From the NCBI GenBank assembly GCA_002077065.1, contig NAJO01000002.1, forward strand, positions 496,001 through 560,000: a DNA stretch of 64,000 nucleotides, read 5' to 3'. Source of the stretch: Cryoendolithus antarcticus (taxonomy: Eukaryota > Ascomycota > Dothideomycetes > Cladosporiales > Cladosporiaceae). Position numbers and translations under genes: made by a program. Of the stretch, positions 19,529 to 31,700 are shown piece by piece; positions within the stretch are counted from its first letter, which is position 1; every line of letters begins with the position of its first letter. Below the pieces are notes generated by a model that had not been told where the DNA came from, ran no database searches, and worked only from the letters and a program-made list of their open reading frames with translations.

Positions 19529-21065
19529 CTAGAACACCGTGCCGTCGGACAGAATCATGATGGGCGGTTCCTTTGTATTCGGCCGGCTAACTTCGGCAAT
19601 CTCGCGGCCACCTTTCCAGGTCCCGGCTTCGAGCATCTGGGCTAGAGAGAGCTTGTCGCTGCCGTGGAGATCGAGGGCTTCGTTGACAGTCACGAGGAGC
19701 TCGTCTAGAAAACCGACGGTCAGTGCGCGCCATTCGACTATCACGTCGTCGTCGGCTGTGAAGAGTGGGACGACTTCGACAGACGGCTGGCCTTGGCGCG
19801 TGGCATTGGTCTGGTACTGCTCGAGTCCCCTGCGCGCGTCTTCCGGCTTGAGGGTCAGCAGGCCGGTGTCTACCAGTAGCCCGCCATTGCGGTATTCAGG
19901 TAAGCCAGTCATGAGTTCCACGCCTACGAAGCGAACGTTTGCGAGTTTCTGCATCGGGACCATGAGGCTGTAGCAGAGCCATTGGGTGAGTTTGTGGAAG
20001 GGGACGATGTTCTCCCAGGGTTGTGTGGGGTGAGAGGGCATAGATTGGCATGGCCAAGCGTCGCCTAGAGGAATTCCATCGACCTGTGTGCGGGTTGCTG
20101 GCCAGATTGGGGAGAGTCCGTTCATAAGAGTATCCCACAACGTTGGAAGAGGGACGATCGGGACGGAGGAGGCAGTCGTGGAGGGGTGGGAGAGCAGGTA
20201 GTCGAGCATATTACCGGGGCGGCTGTCGGGGCCGAAGACTTCGAGGTTGAGCAGAGCGTCTCCGAGGCGAATGAGCAAATTTGTCCGGCCTTCGAGTCCA
20301 TCGATCGGGTTGTCCTCGCTGACTTGCAGACCCTTCGCCATGCGGTCTGAGGTGAGTGTCTTCAATCCTGCGCTGTCGACCTGGTGTGGCTGCTCCGGAT
20401 TGCTTGAGAACATGCCCGTTTTGAACATCTCGAGACTTGCTACTGCCAGCCCTTCGCTTCGCCTGTACACTTTGCCACTTTCTTTCGACTTATACTGCCA
20501 CTTGGTACCTGCACCAGCGTCCAAGAGTACGGAGACGAGGAACAAGTCAATCAGCCTCCGAGTCCGCTCTTGCGCATCCAGTGAGGATGGCCAGACAGCC
20601 ATGAGCTGGTCGATGCGCGGCCGACCTCCCACCTCGAAGTGCTGCCAACGACCATGTGGCGGGATCTTGCTGTAGTCTGGCTCGAAGTCGCGCTGTTGGT
20701 CTCAATCAGTCCCAAGACATCCTTATCACTGCAGCAGCAGGCAGTACCTTTATGATCATGACCACATAATTCGCCGTGTCCCGAAACTTCTCCATGTCCA
20801 CATTGAAATGCCTCAGCTGATTCCGCTTCGCCTTCTCCAACACCAGCCGACTCCGCTCCCTCACAGCATAGATACTCCTCAGATATCCGGCAGGGTCTAC
20901 CTGTGGATCTGGCGCCTTTGGTAGAACGATCTCTGGTGTGCTGGCATGCGCCGCAGGGTTCCCATTTGCACGCTTCATCGTAGTGTACTTGTTATTGCTG
21001 TAGTTGTCGGAGTTTTGGTCGTTAGCAGCGGCCTTATTATGACTTCGTCGTGAGAAGAGGCCCAT
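19529..21065 (-). CDS. URC4: URC4/DUF1688 family protein (uracil catabolism)
   Basis: Two exons on the minus strand, 21065..20748 and 20692..19529, joined across a 55-nt intron (GTACTG..CAACAG, phase 0); 493 aa. The join gives NYVVMIIK then RDFEPDYSKIPPHGRWQHFE and VGGRPRIDQL, the continuous DUF1688 signature. Later blocks are RLIDLFLVSVLLDAGAGTKW, RSEGLAVASLEMFKTGMFS, WPCQSMPSHPTQPWENIVPF, FHKLTQWLCYSLMVP, GGLLVDTG and the terminal PIMILSDGTVF. URC4 is one of the genes of the URC pyrimidine-degradation pathway described in Lachancea kluyveri; its exact chemistry is not settled. The first ~50 residues form a polar, Asn-rich extension. An in-frame open stretch follows the stop. Confidence 0.88.
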
Positions 21066-22920
21066 GTCCGGCTCCCTGCAGCTAAGCTGCGCCTATCCGA
21101 CAACGGTGTGATATGGGTGGGGATCGGCAGTGAAGATCGTCGAATCAGCAATCAGTCTTATGTACAGCGGAATTTCGGCTTGGAATTCTCAGGATTTCTC
21201 AGGTTCAAAGAAGGAGTGCACGACATGCGAACGGCGCAAACACACTCCAGGTGAATGCCCTCGAGCGGCACACTCACACAGGTAATGAGCTCTCGAGTGG
21301 AGCCGCAAAGCATGGCTAATTGAGCAGGGGCCACCGTTGCGCACTGGGGAGGGATTCACCGGCTCGGCCACGTTTTCGTGCCGCCTCGCCAACGACGCGG
21401 GAACCCGCGCGGCGTATGCACTGACTCTTGAGATCTCACTCGATCGATGGGACCACGAGTCGCTGTAGCGGAGGGTACGAACAGGGCCTTGAGAGATCCG
21501 CTGCACTCACGATTGTCCATCGCTGCTCACACTACTCCGCAACTTCGAGAATGACATGCGATTGAGCTGGCAGTGTCATTAGGGTTCAAAGGATGCGCTC
21601 CCTGCGTTCAATACTGCAAGGCTCGGCATTCGTAGATTACTCCGTAACATTGCGATGCATTGCATCGCCTGCAGCCACCGAGGGCGTCATCTCGCCTACA
21701 CTACTAGTGGCTGCCCATCTGGACTTTACGCCGATACTTTCGCGCCGAAATCTACAAGCATCCATCTCACGATGCACGACGACACACACGGCAGGTCATG
21801 GCCCTGCTCCGCGACGGACTATCTGGCGCCTGATCTAGTTTACCTACCCACTTTAGTAGCACAGCTGAAACCGCGTCCTGAGGTCGATCGTAGCGAGTCG
21901 CTTTCCTCAAGATCACATGCGGCTCGTCGCCGTTACGATTGTGGCCAATGCAGCGGACGGCATCTGACAGCCGCCGGCTCGCGCGCGATCTCCCTGCACA
22001 CGGGGCAACACCTTGACTTGGGACAAGTCGTGCTATCTTCAAGCACGCTTTTTTGGCGACATGATCAAGCAATTCAAGGCCTCGGACCAGCTCAGTATGG
22101 CTTCAAGACACGCCTCAAGCAATTAGATACCTTCAGCAAAGGATGAGGCGCACCAGCTCCGCAGAGGGCTACATGCGACCTACGAGCGGCGTCCACCTTT
22201 CCGCCCTGAAGACCCCTTGTCAAAGCAGACGGCTCGATCACGCAAACACGTTCCCAAGTGCCATCGCGTCGGGAAGTGCGGACACGTGGGTGGAGTCCGT
22301 GAGCTGCTCGTGCACTCCCTGTCAGAGATAAGACGAGGCGGACTTATGTCCGAAGCCCGGTGAGGTAAGACGTAGATTCGTGCTTATCACTCAAGTGGAC
22401 ATGCGGAGTATGGAAACCCAAGACTGACACTGTACTGATGGCGGCGCGAAATTAGTCACCTGACCTCGCGGAGACTAAGCAAGATAGATGCCGCGAGGCT
22501 CCTCTGGTAGCTCGAGTCGATGCATAGGCATGCGGTGTTTGGTCGTCACGTTGAGAGGGGCATGGAGTGCTTACGGTCCGGTATAGTGGACTAGGCTCAG
22601 GTAACGAAGCTCGTGACCTAAGACGTCGTACTTCGTCCAAAAACCACATCACTCCAATCTCACTCGAGTGAAGCTTGTGATGGGGAGTGCATACATTATA
22701 ATGAAACGTTGTCGTTCGTTGCATGGCGAGCTCACGCTCGGCCCGACCGGAGCCGAGCTTCGATGGACTTCATGTCATGTTCACTGTGATATGTGTATGT
22801 AATCACAAAAGTCATACCACACAGACTGCTACCGTTCAAGTATCTCAATACGACTCCTCCAAGCTTCTCGCTGGAAAGCTCTTCAATCTGATAGTTCCAC
22901 AACCCTTTCGACTCCCAAAT
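21066..22920. other. gene-poor stretch of about 1.85 kb
   Basis: No coding signal, RNA gene or mobile element recognised. Frames of 60-160 codons at 21593-22146 (plus) and their shadows read as Cys/His/Arg-scattered sequence without motifs. A tRNA A-box-like TATAGTGGACTAGG at about 22583 has no matching B box, so I do not call a tRNA. It contains the promoters of the divergent URC4 and UBC7 genes. Confidence 0.4.
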
Positions 22921-23474
22921 ATGACCTCCGTCGCCTCGAAACGGCTCTTTCAAGAGTACAAGCACCTCACTACGGACCCACCAGATGGCATCACAGCCGG
23001 CCCAGTGAACGAAGATGATCTCTTCGTCTGGGAAGCCATGATCCAAGGACCGGAGGACACGCCATACGAGGGCGGCATCTTCCCCGCCGAGCTCAAGTTC
23101 CCAAAAGACTACCCTCTTATGCCGCCTACGATGAAGTTCTTGTGCGATATATGGCACCCTAACGGTATGCTATGACTACTCGATCTGAATGGCATTATTT
23201 TGGACTAACGAACGATGTAGTATACCCCAACGGTGTAGTCTGCATATCAATCCTGCACCCTCCCGGCGACGATCCAAACCACTACGAGCAGGCTTCCGAG
23301 CGATGGAGTCCAATACAGAGCGTGGAGAAGATCTTGATCAGTGTCATGAGTATGATTGCTGAGCCAAACGATGAGAGTCCGGCAAATGTGGATGCTGCGA
23401 GGATGTGGAGGGAGCGGCGGCCGGAGTTTGAGGCGAGGGTGAAGAGAGATGTGAGGAGGAGTCTAGGGCTGTGA
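22921..23474 (+). CDS. UBC7: ubiquitin-conjugating enzyme E2, Ubc7 type (ERAD)
   Basis: Exons 22921..23164 and 23221..23474 flank a 56-nt intron (GTATGC..GATGTAG) with a textbook branch site GGACTAACG. The protein is 165 aa, the same length as yeast Ubc7. The join completes [19 protein letters not shown], placing the catalytic cysteine at residue 89. The acidic-loop insert after it, [16 protein letters not shown], marks the Ubc7/UBE2G group. [20 protein letters not shown] and the C-terminal [16 protein letters not shown] also match. Ubc7 loads ubiquitin for the ER ligases Hrd1 and Doa10, in yeast anchored by Cue1. Upstream in-frame ATGs exist, but [16 protein letters not shown] is the conserved start. 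Confidence 0.96.
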
Positions 23475-23919
23475 AGTGGAGCAGCATGGATGTGGAAGAG
23501 TAAAGCATTGATGTTAGCGAGGCGTTGTCTACTGGTTAATGTATAGTATCCTGCGATAACGACTTGGTGTCGATGCTACCTTGGAGAACTGCTGAAGCAC
23601 ACAACACTTTCTCCGAAACAGTACACACTGATTCACTATCGCGGCGCTGCACATATCAGCATTATCCATCACGGTGAATGGCAGAACGACTCGCTTTTGC
23701 TGTCACTCTCGTGCGGACCGATGTCGAATACAGTCACTGGAGCTCTCCATTGACCGCATCGTACAGCGTGGTATCAGCTCCGGTCGCAGATGCTGCTTCT
23801 CTCTACTCACTCATACGCCCAACGCCCCCAAGAGCCATCGGCATCCATCATCTCGGCTGTATTGAAGTAACACTGGGACCAAGGTAGCATTTGCAGCAAC
23901 TACAGAACTCTACACCATC
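23475..23919. other. intergenic
   Basis: About 445 bp between co-oriented genes, containing the UBC7 3' end and the promoter of the next gene. No element recognised. Confidence 0.4.
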
Positions 23920-26205
23920 ATGGCAAGCCCGCCTCCTGGCTGGCAGTCATCAAATGACACAAGACAGTGGATCGCTCGATCTCAGCCCGTTGCCCGTCGG
24001 CCGGAGGACGAAGAAAACTTCGAGCGGAATTGGAGTTGGAACTCAGGCAATGCAAGTGGTGTGGTCCATGAGAGTCGCCAGAGCTGGAGCACAACGACCC
24101 AAACCAGCACACCACAGGTCATCACGACGTTCTCAGCACCGCCGATGCCCATCACTCCAGCGATCGCAATGCCCGTGATGCAGCCTCCGATGCCTGCGAT
24201 GCCGTCGATGCACGACTTCCATCAGCAGTCACAGCAGATGATGAACGACTTTCACCAGAATGCACTCGACTCACACAGTCGGATGGTGGAGACCATGAAC
24301 AACAGTATGTCGATGGGCATGCGGAGTAGCTATTCGCAGCCTCAGCAGCAGGTTTCTTGGCATTCTTCGTCGACTTTGCTAGAATCAGTCCAGCAGCAGA
24401 TCACGTACCAATCGTCGTCGACTCAGGCAGCACCTGTGCAGCAACAGCTCACATATCATTCGGCACATACTCTATCGCCACCAATTCAACAGCAGCCGGC
24501 GCAGATCCACTACACGCAGAATGTGTTTCACCAAGCCCCTCCGCAGCCACAAAAGCAACAGCTTCAGATATCTCAGCAGAACCGTATCTTCAGTTCCGAC
24601 GAGAGCGCACGCTTCCAGGCCATTGAGAAGACCCGAGACAGCGATATGCGTGAGATCAAAAAGCAAGGCACGGCCATGAGAACACAGATGCACGAGATCG
24701 AGCACCAGTTGAAAGAGGCTCAAAAGCGCCAAGACGACTCATCTCAGCGCCAAATCAAGGATCTGCAAGATCGAATTGCAGAGTCTGCACGCCGGCAGCT
24801 TGAAGACGCTCGCAGACACGATGCGGAAATGGAAGAGCTTCGCCGAAATCAGAGAAGTGCGCGACAGCCACAAGCTCCCGCTCTCGATATGGATGCACTG
24901 CGGACGGTTATACTCGAGACGCAGGCAAAGCAGATCTCGGCTGCTGACGTGCAGCGGGCAGTCGAGGAAGCTGTAGCTCAAAGATTGGTTGGAGTAGCTC
25001 GAAAGGAGGACCTCGAGGCTGCCAGCTCAAGCATGCAGAAAGCGCTTAGTAAGGTGCCACAAGGGGCTAGCGAGGAGCAAGTCCAGAACGCCTTGGGCAA
25101 AGAGCTAAACAAGATCGTCGAAAGAGTCGAGAGGCATCAGAGGCGTGAGATCGAAGCTGCGCCGCCACCCCAGCAGCAACCGTGGGCGAGACCGCAGCCC
25201 GAATTTACAATCGAGGAGATTGACGATGATGAGCCTGCGGCAGTACCGGTGCAGGCGTACCAGCCAGCAACTGTGCCGGTTCAGCAACATCAGCCTTCAT
25301 ATCAGCCTGCGCAGCCGAGAGCTAGTGCGACGACCCAGGTACAGTACGCACCACATCCAGTGGCAGTCGCCCGAACTCGGGCACCAGTAAGCACGCAGCC
25401 CCGTCTCCAGGGTGTAGCAGGACCGCAAGCTAATCAGACGACGATGCCGATCCGAGCTCCAGTAGTCTCGAATACTGTGTCGTGAACGAAGGTTCCGCCT
25501 CAGCCAAATCCAGCTCCAGCAGCACCTGCTGCGCCCAACGCCGTGCCACGCAATGTGTCGGCGCCGCAAGCTCCCGGGATTCCCTCTGCGCCTATCCGAG
25601 ACTCGACTTCGACTCATCGGCCAGTACCAGCGACATCTCAGGTGCAGCCCATGGTGCGTCAAGCGGCGCCCGTCACTTCGTCAGCCCTTCAGTCCGGATC
25701 GGTGGCGAGAACCAAGAAACCACGTGACGCGGCTCCACCACCAATGCACTCAGCTTCACCGATGTCTGTGCCGTATCCGACTCAGTTAGCATCCGTGCCG
25801 ATCGCCAATACTGCGCCACAATCTGGCGCCATAGCAAGGATCAAGAAGTCGAACAACCCTGCACCGCCGCCTCGGGTCCAATCGAGCATCACAGCCGTAG
25901 TCAGATCTAGTCATTCACCTCCAGCGCAGGTGCATGCTCTACCTCCAATGTCTGGAGCCGTGGCACGATTGAAGAAGCCGAGTGAGCCCGTCGCCGCGCC
26001 GCCTCCCACGTCGAGCACAGTCATGGTTAGACCAGGTGCGAGGAACACACCGGCTACACCGGCTCAGCAGCAGCCTATACAGCAAACACCCAGCGCGCCA
26101 GCTGCTAGACCTGCGAGACAAATGATGCCTCCACCAGCTCCTACGGTGGCGCCAAATGGCGCCCTGGTCAGGCAGAGTAAGGATGTGGCGAAGAAGCCGC
26201 GGTGA
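23920..26205 (+). CDS. uncharacterised Gln/Pro-rich coiled-coil protein; reading frame crossed by one TGA
   Basis: Frame from ATG 23920 (CACCATGG context) to TGA 25483..25485 encodes 521 aa. The same frame then stays open for 239 more codons to 26205. Part 1: a Trp-rich start (RNWSWNSG), Met/Pro and Gln-rich segments (residues ~70-215), then a charged helix likely to form a coiled coil (~225-310, ARRQLEDARRHDAEMEELRR) and a second helix (~345-410). The Pro-rich tail runs across the TGA without change of composition. The distal part carries four similar units: SGSVARTKKP, SGAIARIKKS, SGAVARLKKP and NGALVRQSKD, each followed by Pro-rich sequence. A 42-nt in-frame intron (25462..25503, GTAGTC..CCTCAG) would remove the TGA and give 747 aa. 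No family recognised; perhaps a scaffold protein. Confidence 0.65.
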
Positions 26206-26343
26206 GCTTGCACAATCGAGCACAATGTGCTCAAGAATGGGCCGGAAAGAAAACAAGTATAAGGGGGTGTAGCAGCGCTTGAGCAACGAGCGTCCGCCGG
26301 AAAATGTGCTCAGACTTTAGGAGGAGCGGAGGTATAGACCGTG

Positions 26344-28003
26344 CTAGAGTACATATCTAAAACCTTTGTTATCGAGCTCGGTCACATCGTGCATACCTCG
26401 GTCGATTGCAGCCCGTTCGATCTCTTCAGACGACTCGCCCTCGACCGCAGCCTCGCGATCGCGTGTCTTATTGATCATCCACATATAGACGTACAACACG
26501 ATGACAGCCGTGAGCTTCACACTATATCCCACAAGCATACTGTTCATGTCAGTGAAGGAGACATTCTGCTGGAGACCGAACGGGACTTACGCAATGTATG
26601 CCGAAGGATATCTGGGGGCCTCGGAATCCCGAAACGTCTGTGGGCCAATACAGTTGCCGATGCAGTATCCAGTGAATAGGATAGCCGATGTGAGCTGCTT
26701 TTTTGTAGATCCGCTGACATTCGAGCTCACAATCGTTAAGCTTATGCTGAAGCCCAGGCCTTGGAAATAGCACAGCCACAGCGCTACAAGTCGGCCCCAC
26801 TTCATGCTGTCCGGCAGCCCCACCAGTAGTGCAGCACCTAGGATACAGATGAGGTTTGCGACGATCATCGTAATGCAGCGAACGTTAGGGAACTTGCTGC
26901 ATATGAACCCGCCACCGAGAAGAGACAGAAATTGTACGGCGCCACCGGGGATTGGAAGGTATTGCGTGCCGAGGGTATCGAACCCGAAACCTTTGACAAT
27001 CAAGGATGCGAACCATATATGTCAGTTAGAAGTGGTTCTATTGTAGCAGATTTAAGCCACTTACGCTGGTCAGAGCCGAGTTGGGCACTTGTGCTCCCAC
27101 CGCCATGACGAACAGAATCCAGGTTTTCGGATCATAGAGGGTCTGCCACATCTGGTAGACCTTGAAGTGGCTGTTCTTGACGCCTTGACGGTTGCCAGCA
27201 ACTCTCTCGACCGCAATCGAGCGCTCTCTTGCGTTCAGAAACTTTGCTGTCGATGGCATATCGGGTAGGAAGATCAGTGCAATAACACCCGCTGCACAGC
27301 TGCATGCTCCGAAGATCAGGAAGACATACATCCATTGCGGTAAGCCACTTGTGATGTTCCCGACTGCGTAGCCAATGAGCCCACCGAACATTGTGGCGAT
27401 TCCATTGGTACAATAGTATGCTTCGAGACGCAGCGGTTGCTCTGCAGCCTTGTACCAGACAGACATGACCATGACGAAGCCGGGGTTTACTATGCTCTCA
27501 ACAAAGCCTAGCAGAAAGCGATTGGTGGCCATGCCGGCGAAGCTCGTGCAAGCTGGCGTTGTGATGACAATAACACCCCAGGCAAGTGTCGTGCAAGCCA
27601 ACACCTTGCCGATCGGCAGCCGCTGTATGGCATAACCAGCCGGAAACTGGGCGACCAAGTAACCCAGATAGAAGATCGTGCTCAGCCACGCGAACTGCTG
27701 GCCTTTGAGATGCGTCGCCTTTTGCAAGCCGTACACACTTGCGTAGTTGATGCCATTCTTGTCCAGGTATTGCAACAAATAGATCATAAACAGTATCGAG
27801 ACGATGCGGAGATCGATCTTGCGAAGGACGCGTCTGATCTCTGCAGAATCGGCTGGCGTATTGTTGGCTGACTGCTTATAGATGTCGTATGTGTCGTCAA
27901 GTTCAGAGTCTCCTGTAGAAGAGAGAATTGGCGAGTGGGGCGAGGCTGGGTGGACTGCAAAATCATGCGGTGACCTTGCCGATTTCTCCTCGTCCATGGC
28001 CAT
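26344..28003 (-). CDS. MFS transporter, allantoate permease (Dal5/ACS) family
   Basis: Three exons: 28003..27065, 27012..26591 and 26539..26344; 518 aa. Intron 2 (51 nt, GTAAGT..GAACAG) is normal and joins PSAYIA to MLVGYSVKL. Intron 1 (52 nt) begins GTAAGT and has a CTAAC branch site, but keeps frame only if it ends ..ATATGG instead of AG. Family marks: cytosolic acidic N-terminus, YLLQYLDKNGINYASVYGLQ in TM1-2, FYLGYLVAQFPAGYAIQRLP, NRFLLGFVESIVNPGFVMVM, a long central loop, and FASLIVKGFGFDTLGTQYLP. Dal5-type carriers import allantoate, ureidosuccinate, peptides or vitamins; the substrate here is unknown. The start is M28003 (or M27997, MDEEKSARSP). If intron 1 cannot be removed the gene is broken after TM6-7. 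Confidence 0.8.
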
Positions 28004-28744
28004 CCTTCTTAAATTGAAAAACGAACGTAAAGAGATAAAGTGAACAGTACTTAGGAGACATAGAAATGAATACCTCAAGATGCGCAAGCACTCCCAACCG
28101 GACCCACTGCCGAAGAATAACTACGCCGGCAATGCTCCGCGGTGGCCATAAGTCCTCTGGAAAGAATAGCAAACACGGCAATGAACGATCTTCGAGGGCG
28201 TGCTATGACGATGGGGCCTCTGAAAGATGTGCTTGTACAGCCATTGGCTGTAGGCCGCCAGTACTGAGTCGAGCTTGCCTATTTGGTCGATTGCGTGATT
28301 GGACTCTGGAGTAGCTGGCCGAGAGAGTGAGAGACCACTAGCGTAGCTGGTCATTTTCATGGGAGATTGTCGGTGGACGGAAACTCATGTTCGAACCCTT
28401 CATGGGATTGGGAAGTATACATTGTATGATCGTGCGAAAAGTTATTGCTCCGAGAAGTCGGATCCGGGCGGGAGATAGAGTGTAGCTGACCTGGAACCGA
28501 TGTTCGAGCCTTCCCTTACGAGTGCTACATAATACCTCTTGTGGTATGACGGGTACGCAGCTGTCCGTCAATTTGCTGCCTTACTTGGCTCTTGCCTTTG
28601 ATTAATTGGACAGGAAATGCATGTGAGATCGAAGCATTCATACATCCTGTGTCTTGGGTGCTCATATCAAGCATTGAGACTATGGCACGGGTGGTATGAA
28701 TATGAAATGTGTCTCTATCTATGTGCAGACATGCTACTTCAGCA
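28004..28744. other. intergenic
   Basis: About 740 bp between the ABC transporter stop and the MFS start (both minus strand), so it holds the MFS promoter. Single GATA-type hexamers (AGATAA near 28033, AGATAG near 28473) are visible, but chance is likely. No RNA gene. Confidence 0.35.
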
Positions 28745-31700
28745 CTACCTCCTGTTGAAGTTCAAGTACCGACTTCCCAGAAACAAGAAGAACAGATTGC
28801 TCCCGATGAACGCAATCAGAATGCCAATGTCTCTCCATCTGGTATCGAACGAGATCCCAATCGGCTCGTAGAACTGATCGCCGACCTTGTAGGCACAGTA
28901 CTCGCAGGCCGATGTAGCGTTGTTGATGATATAGCCCGCGCCACCGGAGGCAAAGAAGCTCTGCATGTAGTCCCCACAGGTCTGTCCAGCAGGAGCCGTG
29001 AACGTATTCAGCTCGGCTGATGTACATATTACAGGCAAGTCATGCAGTTCAGTTGATACCAACGCGCTGATGAGCCTTGTGAAGGGGTCTAGTTGGTAGA
29101 GCCAGGCTCGCCAGAAGCCAGGGATCTGAGGCTTCGGGACGGCCACACCGCAGAAAAGTGCGAAGACGATGATGATCGGCGGGTTGAGAAGCATGGCGAT
29201 GAATGTGCTCGGCGTGATTGCTGAGACCATCTGAGCGAGGGTCACTGCGAAGACTTCCGTCACAAGGACGACGAAGAAGTTGAAGCCAGCCCTCGAAGGT
29301 GCAGAGTTGAAGCCGGGGATGTAGTAGAGAGGCAGGAAGAACCCCACTGCGCAGACCAGCGAGTAAGGCATCTCTCCCAGAACCATTGAGAGGGCGAAGG
29401 GTAGCTGCCGATATGTTTTCGAGGCTGCTTCGCGGTAGTAGATAAGACGGGAAAGATCGTACTTGGGCTCCACTTGTGCCAAGATTAATGCAGGCAGCAC
29501 GGTGACCTGGAAGATGACGAAGATCCTGTACTGTAGCGAAGATCTCGAGTCGTCCAATTGCACGAACATGAGTCCAGTGAGCAAAGCGATGATCACATGG
29601 TTGAAAAAGCGGGTGAAGCCATAGTTCGGCGAGCGCCAGAAAGCCTTCTGTTGCCGCCAGTTGACGATCTTGATTTGATGCCAGAGCGGTGTCGCGTATT
29701 CCTTGGGCTCTTTCTTGGGCGCTGCGCTGACCTCCTCGCTTCGGACAGCTTTGATGCGTATGATCTCCTCCTTCGTGGCTGCGAGCTCCTCTGAATCCTG
29801 CCAGACTTCGCCCCAATCTTTGTCACCAATGCGAGGCTGGATACCTGCACCAATGGCGTCAAGCATCCACTCTGCAGGATTTGCGTCGGGTGGGCATTCG
29901 GCACCGTGATTTCGGAAGTACCCAATCAGGGCCTGTGCATCTTTGCCAATATCGCCGAAGTACACCGTCTCGCCTCCTTTCTGCAGGAGTAGTAGGCGGT
30001 CGAAGTTCTCGAACAGCGATGCATTGGGCTGATGAATCGTGCAAAGAATGGCTTGGCCGGCTGCAGCGAGTTTGCGCAGGAAGCGAACGATGTTGAAAGC
30101 AGACTGTGAGTCGAGGCCGGAAGTGGGCTCGTCAAGGAATAAGAGAAGCTCCGGCTTTGCGGCGAGCTCGACCCCGATGGTGACGCGTTTGCGTTGTTCC
30201 ACGGCCAGACCAGCGTCAGGATCGCCGATGATAGCATCTGCGATATCTTCCATCTCCAGCAGTGCGATGATCTCTTCCACAAATTGGTACTTCTCCGACT
30301 GCGGCGTCTCGTAGGGCTGCCTCAGATCGGCGGAGAACCGGAGAGCTTCCCGGACAGTCTGAGTTGCTTCGTGCACATCTAGTTGCTCAGCATAGCTAGT
30401 ACCGCGCTGGAAGTCCATGCCAGGGGGCAGGCCATCGACCAGACGATCGCCACCAATTACTCCGATGTTCTTGCGCGAAGCCAATACGTCGAGCAAAGTA
30501 GTCTTCCCAGCACCAGAAGCGCCCATGAGGGCAGTCAGCTGGCCAGGCTTGACATACCCGAAGATGTCCTTGAGCAAGCGGAGCTGTCCAGAAGGCACGG
30601 GGACATCGTAGCACAGATTCTCCCATGTAAGTACAGCCTTCGACTCGACTGATAATCCAGCATCGTTGTCTTCGCCACGCTTTCGGTTGCTTCGTTTTTC
30701 TTGCAAGGCCGCGTTGAGCTTGTTGCGTTCCTTATCCTCTTTGGCGAAGAACGTGATCGTTCTCCCGCCAGCACCCCACTTCACGTACTCACCCAAGAAG
30801 ACATTGGCCGTCAGAAACCCGACCACTAGGGCGATTATGATCGCCCAATTTCTCCATAAATCCGAGACACCATATCTAAAGCCTTGCTGAATGTAGTCTC
30901 TGCCCGAGACTTGAGGGTTGCCAGCTTGACTGCCGGCCAACGTGCAGACCTGGTGATTGATGTCTGTGTAGCCAGGGCCATAAGGTATGAGACTTGCGCC
31001 ATCGCAGGTCAGGTCGATGCGTCCGAACTCATTCGCCATTAGCGCGGCGAAGCCGAGACCAAGCGCGTTCAAGTAGAAGATCCATCGCAGCCACACTTGT
31101 TCTGATTGCCATTGTATCAGGTATCCGGACGCTGACATATGTCAGCTACTTCGTACAGGTATGCAGAAAGGTAGATGCTGTCATACTCAACACGAAGAGC
31201 GTTATGATGGTTGCAGCAAATTTCATCGCGTAGTCGAAGTCGGGACATAGACAGCCGACTGCAATGCGTTAGTAAAAGCCACAGCACTGTCGCGATATCA
31301 CATGTTTAGAGCTTACCCATTCGGAAGAACAGAGTCATCGCAAGGTAGGCGCTGACGATCATCTGTGACCAATGTTAGTAGAGCTCACTGGTATCTGGCT
31401 CAGACTCCTGTACCAGATAGAATGTGAAGAATGCTCCGGCGTCGAGCACGAGACCTACGAAGAAGCTGTCAGCAACGGTGCTCGGTACACCATTGTGTTC
31501 ACAAATGATACACACCGCACATAAAGTACACGATGATCGAGAACAGCAGGATCTGCGCTGCGGAAAAGGCTAGATCCACCACGATCTGTGCCAGCCACAA
31601 TGCTGAAGGTCGGTGAAACGTATAAGCACGATGCTTGTTGACGATCGGCCGTCCCAGCATGGTCGAAGCCAGCTCTCCAAAAGCTTGGAAGGCATTGAAC

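Noticed and set aside
22575..22650. tRNA-like TATAGTGGACTAGG
   Set aside because: No B box or matching acceptor stem downstream.
26964..26984. tRNA B-box-like GGGTTCGATACC on the minus strand
   Set aside because: It lies inside the MFS coding exon (GFGFDT) and no cloverleaf or A box surrounds it.
28385..28400. B-box-like GGTTCGAAC on the minus strand
   Set aside because: The next bases do not continue the consensus and no A box or stems were found.
29049..29816. 255-codon minus-strand frame within the ABC transporter
   Set aside because: Alternative frame of the last exon; the ABC reading frame has all conserved motifs.
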